Assembly (NCBI RefSeq): GCF_009646115.1 | Contig: NZ_CP045723.1 | Span: forward strand, 1-64,000 | DNA length: 64,000 bases | Source of the DNA: Pantoea eucalypti | Lineage (GTDB): Bacteria; Pseudomonadota; Gammaproteobacteria; Enterobacterales; Enterobacteriaceae | Reading direction: 5' to 3' | Shown here: in pieces, positions 56,073 to 64,000 of the stretch | Layout: the number at the start of each line of letters is the position of its first letter | Numbering within the stretch: position 1 is the first letter of the stretch | The notes under the pieces: model-generated | What the model was told of the DNA's origin: nothing | Database searches by the model: none | Seen by the model: only the letters and a program-made list of their open reading frames with translations | Made by a program: the position numbers and the translations under genes

Positions 56073-57770
56073 TCAGCTGCCGGGTGTCGTCACGTAACGC
56101 GCAAATGCCACCAGCTCTTCATGCGTCCAGCTGACCGGATCGGAGCTGTCAGGCGCGGATTCATTCATCATTCCGCTGCCGCCTTCATCCTCCTGCGCAT
56201 CCGCTTTCTTCCTGCTCTTCTCAAATTCCGCCAGCATCTTGTCGAGCGTGCCGCCGTCCATTTTCAGCTGATCGCTGAACAGGTAGCGCATGAACGTGTC
56301 ATTTTCCGCCAGCTTGTTGTTGGCCTGTAGCGCGTCCATGACCTGCACCATAAGGGTAATGAAGTTGGCGCGGGCGTCCATTTCGCGGCTTTCTTCTTCC
56401 TGAATGGCGGTGTTCATGGAGTTAAACTGCACGACATAGGGCCGATCGTTAACCGGGTACACCTTGCCGTATTTGAACGCTAGGTGAATGTCGATCAGTC
56501 GGTAAATCATTTCCTGCGCACCCTGTCGCAGCCACTGCGCCCGGAGTGCCGCCTGAATGGCCGTCTGAATCCAGCCGCCTTCACCCAGTCCGCCAGCCAT
56601 TTGATCGGCCCAGCCCAGCATAGTTGAGTCTATACCGAGCGCGGCGCACAGCTGGCGCAGGTGAAACATCACGTCCTCAATGCCGGTAATGTCGGCGGGT
56701 ATCGACTGCGTATCAATCGTAATACCGTTTTTACCGTCACCCATCACAGGAATCACATGGTTCATCACGGTTGGCATGGTGTTACCGTTCACGGCTTTTT
56801 TCTGAAGCGCTTCGCCGTGGCGTTTGAGCGTCTGCGAAACGGTGCGGGTGTAGTTCGCTCCGACGACCGGATCGAGTGAGTTGGTGGTCAGGGCAATCAG
56901 CCGGTCAATTTTGGCGGCGTTGTAGCGCGTCGCCTTAAGCGCATTCAGCGCGCCGACCAGGTTCAGGAAGGGTTCATAGGCATGCGCCAGGAAGCTGGTG
57001 CCGTAGTTCTGCGTCTCCGCAACCTCCTTGTCTTCCTCTTCCGACAGCAGAGAGTAGCCACGATTGCCGGACGTGACCGGCTGCACGTTGCGCGTGGGCG
57101 TCCAGTAGGGATTTTTCATCGGGACTAGCGACCACGGCGCAGACAGCGTGCGGGTGTGGGTGTCGGGTGCCAGCACATAATCTCCGCCGAAGCCCACCAG
57201 CTGATCGCCTTTGTAAAACTCCTGGATGAAATAGGGCAGCGAGTAATAGCTATTTTCCAGACTGGTGATCCCCTTGCCGGTACGGGCATAGGGGCGGACA
57301 TAGGAGACGCCGAAAATCGCCATGGTCATAGCCAGCGACGGCAGATGCCGGTTAATCATCGCGCCGAGATCGTCCTGTAGCTCTTTGGCCCTTGCCGCGC
57401 CTTCTGTGTATGACGGATCAACCGGCACGATAGAGAACGCCAGACCGGTTTTTTTGTCCGGCGCGAGTGCGTGGCCAATGTGGATATTCAGTGCGGCTGA
57501 GCACGTCGGGCTGTTAGCCATTTCCTCCAGAATCGCATAGCGCTGCAGCCGGTCCAGTGGCAGCTCCGCGCCCAGGTAAAGACTGTCGCCGGCAGAGGTC
57601 ATTTCCCCCGCCTTCCCCTCGTTGTATGCCATTGCCGCCAGCCCGGAGCGAGAGACAACCACGTTTTGCCCGTTAGTCCAGGCGAGGCTTTGCGGTGCAT
57701 CTGCTGCAGCGCCCCGGAATGCCTGCCTCAGTGCGCCTAAAACAGACAATGCCTTTTTTTTAGTAGCCAA
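56073..57770 (-). CDS. prt: Portal protein, P1 Prt-like
   Basis: 565 residues, leftward, from a TTG start (ATKKKALSVLGALRQAFRGA) with AGGG nine bases upstream. The chain has the portal style: N-terminal adaptor, wing (PSYTEGAARAKELQDDLGAM; AMTMAIFGVSYVRPYARTG), a stem/clip part (DITGIEDVMFHLRQLCAALG) and crown helix (REMDARANFITLMVQVMDAL), with WADQMAGGLGEGGWIQTAIQ as conserved patch. Twelve copies form the DNA channel of the head. P1 has prt next to pro and darB, and the same trio is seen here. It diverges from darB. Confidence 0.85.
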   Translation of the reverse strand: MATKKKALSVLGALRQAFRGAAADAPQSLAWTNGQNVVVSRSGLAAMAYNEGKAGEMTSAGDSLYLGAELPLDRLQRYAILEEMANSPTCSAALNIHIGHALAPDKKTGLAFSIVPVDPSYTEGAARAKELQDDLGAMINRHLPSLAMTMAIFGVSYVRPYARTGKGITSLENSYYSLPYFIQEFYKGDQLVGFGGDYVLAPDTHTRTLSAPWSLVPMKNPYWTPTRNVQPVTSGNRGYSLLSEEEDKEVAETQNYGTSFLAHAYEPFLNLVGALNALKATRYNAAKIDRLIALTTNSLDPVVGANYTRTVSQTLKRHGEALQKKAVNGNTMPTVMNHVIPVMGDGKNGITIDTQSIPADITGIEDVMFHLRQLCAALGIDSTMLGWADQMAGGLGEGGWIQTAIQAALRAQWLRQGAQEMIYRLIDIHLAFKYGKVYPVNDRPYVVQFNSMNTAIQEEESREMDARANFITLMVQVMDALQANNKLAENDTFMRYLFSDQLKMDGGTLDKMLAEFEKSRKKADAQEDEGGSGMMNESAPDSSDPVSWTHEELVAFARYVTTPGS

Positions 57771-57786
57771 AGTTATACGCCCTATT

Positions 57787-57804
57787 TAATAAACCTTTAG
57801 AATC
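57787..57804 (-). promoter_or_regulatory. Putative repressor operator in the prt/darB divergence
   Basis: On the reverse strand ATTCTAAAGGTTTATT, a copy of the ATTCTAAA motif. Next to it (57807-57826) lies an inverted repeat ATAAAGC-atattc-GCTTTAT. Both sit between the divergent prt and darB starts. Confidence 0.4.
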
Positions 57805-57849
57805 CGATAAAGCATATTCGCTTTATGCAATCTGAGGGAAAGTTACACA

Positions 57850-60800
57850 GTGGAAAATCCAGCAAACAGGGCGGTGCAGGAGGCGGGATCGGTTGAGGAA
57901 CTGATCCGGCTGGTCATGCGCTTGCACAAACAGCGGACCGTAGTCGCGTTTGGCGTGACCAAGCGTGAAGGCGTGAGTCTTCAGCGTGAGCGCCGGAGTG
58001 CAAACGACAATGCGATCGCACTGCTTAACTCACTGCCGCAGGGCTTCGACGGCAACAAACTGACTGATGAACAGCGCCGGGTACTGGCGGGCTACAGCGG
58101 TGAGGGCGGTCTGGAAGGAAGCGGCGGCAGTCAGTATGAGTACTACACACCGCCATTCATGGCCGAGGGTATATGGGATCTGTTTTCGGATTACGGTATT
58201 ACCAGCGGTCACATGCTGGAGCCGTCAGCCGGTACCGGCGTTTTTCAGGAGACAAAACCAGCTGGCGCTATGATGACGTCAGCAGAGATTTCTGACACGT
58301 CCGGACGTATCAACCAGCTGCTGCACCCGGAGGATGATGTTCGCCTGGGCGCATTTGAGAAGCTGGCGGCATCCGTGCCGGATAACAGCTATGACCACGC
58401 CGTAGGTAACGTGCCGTTTGGCGACTCGCGCACAGGCTTTGCCGAGCTCGACCCGGCTTACCGCGATGAAACCAACGTTGGCCATTACTTTGTGATGCGC
58501 ACCATCGACAAGGTGAAGTACGGCGGGCTGGTGGTGCTGGTGGTTCCTAACGGCATGACCGACGGCGGCGGCAACAACAAGAAGCTGCGCGATCGCGTCT
58601 CCCGCGTGGCGGAGTTCCTGGGCGCGCATCGCATGCCGTCCGGCACTTTTGCCGAAAGCGGCACCGCAACGGTGGTGGATGTGTGGGTACTGCGTAAGCA
58701 TACCGAGGCGCTGACTCAGCTGGTTCATGACAGCGATGATCAGTCTCTTGAGGCGGCAAGCGTGCTGTGGCCAACGTTCATCCGGGGCAAGTGGTTTGAA
58801 ACCGAAGGCCGTCGCTTTGTTCACGGTGAAACCGAGCGATCTGACTTCAATAATATTCTGGTGGTCAAAAAAGATGGCCAGCTGACTAATGAGGCCATGA
58901 AGGCCGCACTGTCACGCCGCTTTGACAGCCGCATTGACTGGGATCAGCTGGGTACCGCTGCTGCTGTCTGGCAGTCGCCGGTTGAAGGCGATAAGCGCCT
59001 CCTGGCTGGCGTCTGGCACACCTACGACGGCACCCGGTTTATCAAAGACGCCACCACGGCATCGAGTGGGATTGATGCGAACCGGTTCGGCGCGGCCACG
59101 TTTGGCGATCTCCAGACAAAAACGCGCACCATTAACGGCATGCTGTCGCTCGATAGCCGCGAACTGTACGCCGCCAGCATCGAATACCCCCAGCTGTTTG
59201 ACGATCGCACCCATGCTGCGATCCGTTTCGCCATGCAGCAGAAACCGGGCCACCGCTGGCGCGTTATGCGTGCCTCGATCATCGGTTTGCGTATCAATGA
59301 CGCGCTGAATACGCAGATGCTGGGCGGCGACGCCAGCGGCATCATTGCCGACGCTGCCCGCCTGGTGAGCGAAGAAGTGGGCCAGTACGGCACGCCGAAA
59401 GGCCTGAAACTGGCGGGGCTGTCTGACGCCAGTGCGAAAGGCTGGCTGAGTTTTCAGGCCAACGTGAGCCGTGAGGGCGATCTGTCAGCGCTGCTGAACG
59501 GCACAATTGACCGCAGCGAAGCCGTGGCAGTCGATTTCTCCAGCCCGGAGCAGGTGGTATCACACCTTTTCAGCGACGTTGATATGGTCCCGGTTGCGCT
59601 GGCCGCTTTCCGTGCCGCGTTTACCGGCCAGCTGCCGGAAGATGACGACGCGCTACTGGCGCACCTGGCGACGTTCCCGGAGATCGCCCTTGATGGCAAC
59701 GGCAACATCATGCCGCTGGCACGCGCCACCAGCGGCAACGTGCGTGGCAAAGTCTCCCGCCTGGCGGGGCTGATTGATGATGCGCCGGACGGCCCGGTAA
59801 AGGCGAACTATGTCCGCCAGCTGGAAGCCATTAACGAGAAGCGCAAGCACACGCCGGTTGAAGACATTACGGTAAACCTCAATGCCCGCTGGCTGGACCG
59901 TCGCCTGATCAAAGAGTTCCTGATCGAGCAGGGCTTTGATGACTTCAAATACTCGCAGGATCTGGAAAACGACAATGGCTATCTGACCGCAGAAGACAAC
60001 TACGCGGGCAAGGACGGCGTTTTCTCTGGCTATCAGGTTCGATCTGTCACCAGCAAAGGCGGCGTGACCGAGTTCAAGCGCGCCAGCTACAAAGACGGCT
60101 TCTACAACCAGCTGGAAAATTACCTCAACGGCGTGAAGCCACGCGGGGTAAACGCCAATGTGTACCTGAAGCGAATCAGTGAGCTGGAGTCGCATTTCAA
60201 TGACTGGCTTCGCACGCATCCGGACGTGGAAAACGTTGTCAGTGATTACAACGACGCCTTTAACGGCTACGTTCCGTTTGAGCACTCTTCTTCCTCGCTG
60301 CAGCTGCAGCAGATCAGCGGCAAACGTCTCCCGCTGAGCTATCAGAATGCCGAAGTCCGGCGCCTGTCAGAAGACGGCCGCGGCATCATGGGCTTTGGAA
60401 CAGGCCTGGGTAAAACCACGACGGCGCTGGCGCTGGAAGCCTACAACTACGAGGTAGGGCGCAGTAAGCGTACCGTTTACGTCGTGCCGAAAGCCGTCCT
60501 CCAGAACTGGTATCACGAAGCGCAGAGCTTCTACAGTGCCGAAGCCTTCCAGAACATGCTGTTTGTCGGGCTGGATGAAGTGCGCGGTGAAGATGGCCAG
60601 ATCATGCAAGCCCAGGAGCGTGACGAGAACAACGAGCCGAAACTGGACAAAGACGGCCAGCCAGTGATGCGTAATGTGGTGAAAGAGTCCGCGGCCGCCA
60701 CTGTGCTTGAGCGCATGAACATGATCCCGGTCTCCAACTACCGCGCCGTGGTAATGACTAAAGAGCAGTTTGGCGATATCCCGATGCGCCCGGAGACTAT

Positions 60801-63800
60801 TGAGGAAAACTCCAGCCAGGCAGTCTTTAACCAGATTGAGAATGGCCGCACGGACCTGATGAAGTCCACGCACCGCGCCGCCACGTCCCGTAACAAACTC
60901 CGCGACAAAGCCGCCGATACCGGCACGAAGAAAAAGAGCCAGATCCCTTACTTTGAGGATATGCACTTTGACAGCGTGATCGCAGACGAAGGGCATAACT
61001 ACCGCAACTCGCACAGCGCCGGACGCGAAGCAGGCCAGCTGGCCTACCTGCCTAATCCGTCTGTCTCCAAGATTGCCCGCGATATGGCCGTAAAAAGCCA
61101 GTACATGATGAAAAAGTACAACGGCCGCGGCGTCGTTATGCTGACCGCAACGCCGCTGGTTAACTCACCGATTGACGCCTTTAACATGCTGTCACACGTC
61201 GTGTCGCTGGATGAGTGGAAGGCGATGGGGATACTGACGCCGGATGACTTTGTGCGCGTATTCGGTGAAACCGACACTGTTACTGTCCAGAAGATTTCAG
61301 GCGAACTGGAGGACAAGCAGGGGCTGGTAGGCTTCAAAAACCTTGATGGTCTGCGCGGCATCTTCCATCGCTGGACGACGCTTAAATCTGCTGCTGACGT
61401 GAAAGACAGCGTGAAGATCCCAGGCCTCGACGAGAAAACCGTTGGCGTGCCGATGACGCGGGACCAGAAGGAGCTTTATGAAGAGCTCCGCGTGCGCGCC
61501 AGCCGTATCGGGCAGAAGGAAATCGTACAGGACAATGGTGACGGCCACATTTCCATTGTGCAGAACGACGACGATTTCATTTTCTCTGTTATCCGCGACA
61601 TGGATAAGGTGGTTATCGATCCGGACCTGTACCGCTCCGCTATCACGTTCCGCTTCCGTGAAGAGGACGTAGAACTAGCGAAACAGGTGGCGCGTGCGCT
61701 GCCGGGTGAGGCCGGTGGCCAGCTGCTTGCCGGTGATGATGAAGAGACAGCTGAGGATGCGGAAACCGGCCTTACCGATACGCGCACCAGCAAGGTAGTC
61801 AAAACCACGCTGAAGGATCGCGGGGGCGTCGTGGAGCTGGTGGTGAGCGACACGCTGGAGCAGCAGGTACTGGACGCAATCGCTGCTGCCGGTATCAGTA
61901 TGCAAAACGTCTCACACCCGGTACCGCCAAAGTATGCCGCGTTGATTGAGAACCTGAAGGCAGGCCTGCCGGACGGTAAGCAGATCATTTTCATGGATGA
62001 GAAGTCCCAGCACAACAAGCTGCGCCGCATTATCGCCAGCGCCCTGGGCCTGACAGAGCAGCAGATAGGCATTATCAACGCTACAACAGTCAGCCAGGCG
62101 TCCGGCGTGAAAGTGAAGCCCGTGAAGAAACCGGTTGAGCCGGTGGAGAAAGCGGACGGCAGTTTTAAGGACGGTGCATGGGACAAGTATTATCAGGATC
62201 TGGCGCGCTATGAGGATTATCAGGCCGCAATGAGTGACGCCTCGCTGGCCGGTATGGAAGGGATCGCCGCCGACTACAACGAAGGCCGCACGCCAATCAT
62301 CATCTGCAATAAAAAGGCCGAAGTGGGGATCAACCTGCACAAAGGCACCGCCGATACGCACCATCTGACACTCCCCTGGACGCCAGCAAGTATCGACCAG
62401 CGTAACGGACGCGGCGCCCGCGTGGGCTCTGAGCGCGACACCATGCGCGTGCATTACTACTGTGGCAAAGGGTCATTTGACGAGTTCCGCCTGGAGACGC
62501 TGCAGCGCAAGAAAAACTGGATCAACGACGTCATGAAATCTGACGTATCCAGCATCAGAAACGGTGATGTGGAGTCCAAAGAAGAGCAGAGCCTGCTGCT
62601 GGCCGCTAACCCGGAAGAGCGCCGCGCTCGCGTGGATGCACAGCTGAAAGCTAAGCGTGAAGCGGACCGCCAGCAGGCCGAGCGTGAAGCCGCTGCCGCG
62701 CTGGATATCTACCTGAAGGCAAGCGTTGCGGCTGCTACCCCCGTAGAAGTACTGGAAGACAACATTACCAAGCTGTCTGCTGCCTTTGATGCGATCAACG
62801 GCGATGTTGATGGCTTTCGCGAGGATGTCACCGAAGCTGAAGCCGCCTATAACCTTGAAGTTGAGAAGTATGGCAAACGGTCAGCGGATCAATGGCGCGG
62901 TCAGGATCGTCGCGTAGCGCGTGCTGCACTGCGTGATGGCCTGGCGAAGCAGAAGAAGCTGGAGCAGGAGCTGGGCGGCGCACGTAAGGCACTCACTCGT
63001 TCCAAAAGTGCGGCCAGCACCATCAAGCGCTCCCGCGGGGAAGTAGAGCGCGCCATTAAGTCAGGCACACTTGAAGTCGATCCGGACGTGCTGCGCGCCC
63101 CGGAGCAGTACATGAAACTGCCTGATGGCCAGCTGCTACGAATTGGCGCGACATATGAAATCTGGCTCAACGATGACCGCGAAGAAAAGGGCGTATTCCA
63201 GATTCGTAAATTCTTCCCGGAGAAAAATACGGTTGAGGTAGAGCTTATCCATAAGCCGCTGCGCTGCTATACCGGTCCGAACGTAGGCGGCTTAGCTGAA
63301 ATGCCGTCTGCGCTGGTGGGCGATCGCGTGGATATCACCAGTGACCAGGCAAAAGCGCTCCAGACAGCTGCGAAAGGCATCGAGCCGACAGACCTGGCTG
63401 ACACGCTGAGCCGTGCTGACTTCTACGCGGCCATTCACGCGGGCGTCCTGAATGTGCGCACAGACGGATGGCTGTACCGCGACAGTGACGGCAGGCTGAA
63501 ACTGGCTTACCTCAGCGGCACGATCAGCGCCAGCGAAGAGCGACCGGCTGAAACGTGGCTGTATCCGGACCACAGCGACGAGCAGCTGAAGCGCGAGCTT
63601 TATCAGTACAGCGTTGATAACAACATCTACAGCGCGCAGGGTTTCTTTAAGGCGATGTTTGGCCGCAACTACGACACGGCATTGCAGGCTTACGGGAAGC
63701 AGGCGGGCATGGCAGACGTGGTTAAAGTCTTTAAGCGGCTGGTGGCTGAGTTTGAAGCAAACGACTCCAGAAAGCGGACGATGACCGGCGCAACGGATGC

Positions 63801-64000
63801 AGAAGCGCACGCCGCTTTCCTGGGCGCAGCGCAGGATCGTTACTACTGGAGCAACGTGATCAGTGTTCGCCAGTTCCGTAACGGTATGGAAGGTTTCTCC
63901 AACCGTAACGAGTATGAGGTGATATTCGATCAGCTGCGTAACGAGATGGCCGACGGCAAGATGCAGGCAATCAGGTCACTGACAGAGCAGTATGCCGCCG
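57850..64000 (+). CDS. darB: DarB-like antirestriction protein: N6-methyltransferase plus SNF2-type helicase (partial)
   Basis: Open from GTG 57850 to the window end, at least 2050 residues (P1 DarB about 2255). An N6-adenine methyltransferase domain comes first: YEYYTPPFMAEGIWDLF (about 95-111), SAM motif MLEPSAGTGVF (about 121-131) and catalytic-loop variant GNVPFG (in place of NPPF/Y). A helicase follows near residues 845-1300: GFGTGLGKTTTALALE (Walker A), DEGHNY (Walker B) and MLTATPLVNSP (motif III), then a charged coiled coil (QLKAKREADRQQAEREAAAA) around residue 1600. In P1 DarB is packaged in the head and protects DNA in cis against type I restriction enzymes. A weak late-promoter-like sequence precedes it. 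Confidence 0.9.
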   Translation, partial: MENPANRAVQEAGSVEELIRLVMRLHKQRTVVAFGVTKREGVSLQRERRSANDNAIALLNSLPQGFDGNKLTDEQRRVLAGYSGEGGLEGSGGSQYEYYTPPFMAEGIWDLFSDYGITSGHMLEPSAGTGVFQETKPAGAMMTSAEISDTSGRINQLLHPEDDVRLGAFEKLAASVPDNSYDHAVGNVPFGDSRTGFAELDPAYRDETNVGHYFVMRTIDKVKYGGLVVLVVPNGMTDGGGNNKKLRDRVSRVAEFLGAHRMPSGTFAESGTATVVDVWVLRKHTEALTQLVHDSDDQSLEAASVLWPTFIRGKWFETEGRRFVHGETERSDFNNILVVKKDGQLTNEAMKAALSRRFDSRIDWDQLGTAAAVWQSPVEGDKRLLAGVWHTYDGTRFIKDATTASSGIDANRFGAATFGDLQTKTRTINGMLSLDSRELYAASIEYPQLFDDRTHAAIRFAMQQKPGHRWRVMRASIIGLRINDALNTQMLGGDASGIIADAARLVSEEVGQYGTPKGLKLAGLSDASAKGWLSFQANVSREGDLSALLNGTIDRSEAVAVDFSSPEQVVSHLFSDVDMVPVALAAFRAAFTGQLPEDDDALLAHLATFPEIALDGNGNIMPLARATSGNVRGKVSRLAGLIDDAPDGPVKANYVRQLEAINEKRKHTPVEDITVNLNARWLDRRLIKEFLIEQGFDDFKYSQDLENDNGYLTAEDNYAGKDGVFSGYQVRSVTSKGGVTEFKRASYKDGFYNQLENYLNGVKPRGVNANVYLKRISELESHFNDWLRTHPDVENVVSDYNDAFNGYVPFEHSSSSLQLQQISGKRLPLSYQNAEVRRLSEDGRGIMGFGTGLGKTTTALALEAYNYEVGRSKRTVYVVPKAVLQNWYHEAQSFYSAEAFQNMLFVGLDEVRGEDGQIMQAQERDENNEPKLDKDGQPVMRNVVKESAAATVLERMNMIPVSNYRAVVMTKEQFGDIPMRPETIEENSSQAVFNQIENGRTDLMKSTHRAATSRNKLRDKAADTGTKKKSQIPYFEDMHFDSVIADEGHNYRNSHSAGREAGQLAYLPNPSVSKIARDMAVKSQYMMKKYNGRGVVMLTATPLVNSPIDAFNMLSHVVSLDEWKAMGILTPDDFVRVFGETDTVTVQKISGELEDKQGLVGFKNLDGLRGIFHRWTTLKSAADVKDSVKIPGLDEKTVGVPMTRDQKELYEELRVRASRIGQKEIVQDNGDGHISIVQNDDDFIFSVIRDMDKVVIDPDLYRSAITFRFREEDVELAKQVARALPGEAGGQLLAGDDEETAEDAETGLTDTRTSKVVKTTLKDRGGVVELVVSDTLEQQVLDAIAAAGISMQNVSHPVPPKYAALIENLKAGLPDGKQIIFMDEKSQHNKLRRIIASALGLTEQQIGIINATTVSQASGVKVKPVKKPVEPVEKADGSFKDGAWDKYYQDLARYEDYQAAMSDASLAGMEGIAADYNEGRTPIIICNKKAEVGINLHKGTADTHHLTLPWTPASIDQRNGRGARVGSERDTMRVHYYCGKGSFDEFRLETLQRKKNWINDVMKSDVSSIRNGDVESKEEQSLLLAANPEERRARVDAQLKAKREADRQQAEREAAAALDIYLKASVAAATPVEVLEDNITKLSAAFDAINGDVDGFREDVTEAEAAYNLEVEKYGKRSADQWRGQDRRVARAALRDGLAKQKKLEQELGGARKALTRSKSAASTIKRSRGEVERAIKSGTLEVDPDVLRAPEQYMKLPDGQLLRIGATYEIWLNDDREEKGVFQIRKFFPEKNTVEVELIHKPLRCYTGPNVGGLAEMPSALVGDRVDITSDQAKALQTAAKGIEPTDLADTLSRADFYAAIHAGVLNVRTDGWLYRDSDGRLKLAYLSGTISASEERPAETWLYPDHSDEQLKRELYQYSVDNNIYSAQGFFKAMFGRNYDTALQAYGKQAGMADVVKVFKRLVAEFEANDSRKRTMTGATDAEAHAAFLGAAQDRYYWSNVISVRQFRNGMEGFSNRNEYEVIFDQLRNEMADGKMQAIRSLTEQYAA

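Noticed and set aside
57764..57786. Possible eighth late promoter (CAAAGTTATACGCCCTATTT) before darB
   Set aside because: Only partial match and it overlaps the prt start; mentioned under darB but not counted.
1..64000. CRISPR arrays, tRNA genes, IS elements, parAB
   Set aside because: No regular spacer-repeat array, no cloverleaf with a T-loop, no transposase and no ParA/ParB-like partition pair was found by reading; the ParB-like DdrB domain belongs to the dar system.

Overview
The window carries a large part of a P1-class phage-plasmid: a contractile-tailed temperate phage that replicates as a low-copy plasmid in the lysogen. The identification rests on protein sequences I recognise as P1 relatives (RepA, Ref, HrdC/RdgC, Dmt, head protein 23, sheath 22, Sit, BplA, tail fibre assembly protein U, LydA/LydB, Hdf/DarA/DdrA/DdrB, Prt, DarB) and on gene order that repeatedly follows P1 blocks. 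The host is almost certainly an enterobacterium. Erwiniaceae (Pantoea/Erwinia) is my best guess from the DUF4225 protein, the plasmid-borne chemoreceptor and the codon style, but this is inference. No parAB, c1, cre, pac or restriction-modification genes lie in the window; they may be outside it.

Layout. 1-3.6 kb: a PD-(D/E)XK-like DUF6602 protein, small leftward ORFs and a LexA-boxed umuDC operon. 3.6-5.1 kb: mostly non-coding, with a near-perfect T7-class promoter sequence and a tiny ORF with its own terminator. 5.2-6.7 kb: the plasmid replicon, repA flanked on both sides by iterons, then five GATC sites and DnaA boxes. 6.7-12.9 kb: ref, then a baseplate/tail cluster that includes a SWIM zinc-finger protein, a hub-like protein and a gp5/gpV-type spike. 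13-16.7 kb: hrdC and the bifunctional cytosine/adenine methyltransferase dmt. 16.8-18.5 kb: accessory genes (DUF4225 membrane protein plus convergent small membrane protein). 18.7-20.3 kb: PAAR tip and embedded Rz/Rz1 spanins. 20.4-22.1 kb: an AT-rich HExxH protein of unknown role. 22.8-41.7 kb: head, sheath, tube, chaperone, Sit tape measure/transglycosylase, baseplate and tail fibre genes. 41.8-47.2 kb: the holin/antiholin and Dar internal-head-protein operon. 47.3-51.1 kb: cargo (frameshifted chemoreceptor, Vat-type acetyltransferase) bracketed by two copies of an inverted-repeat sequence. 51.2-54.0 kb: lambda R-type endolysin, putative lytic replication protein, head-processing protein. 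54.1-55.4 kb: a C4-like antisense RNA with downstream small ORFs. 56-64 kb: portal gene and the beginning of the giant darB, which runs off the window.

Regulation can be partly read from the sequence. A conserved AAATTACAAAC(T/C)CC-n-TAnnnT element occurs seven times, each time upstream of a late gene or operon; it looks like the -22/-10 late promoter of this phage, analogous to the Lpa-dependent promoters of P1. A second motif around ATTCTAAA-TTTATT occurs in at least five non-coding sites (ref, hrdC, prt/darB, and near the umuD and left-end genes) and resembles operators of a C1-like repressor. LexA probably controls umuDC, and a C4-like RNA gives the P1 immI type of control.

Together the genes describe a lysogen maintained by RepA with SOS mutagenesis and recombination functions, and a lytic programme that builds a contractile virion carrying antirestriction proteins (Dar/Ddr, DarB) and methylated DNA (Dmt), with lysis by LydA/LydB, a cytoplasmic transglycosylase and a two-component spanin.
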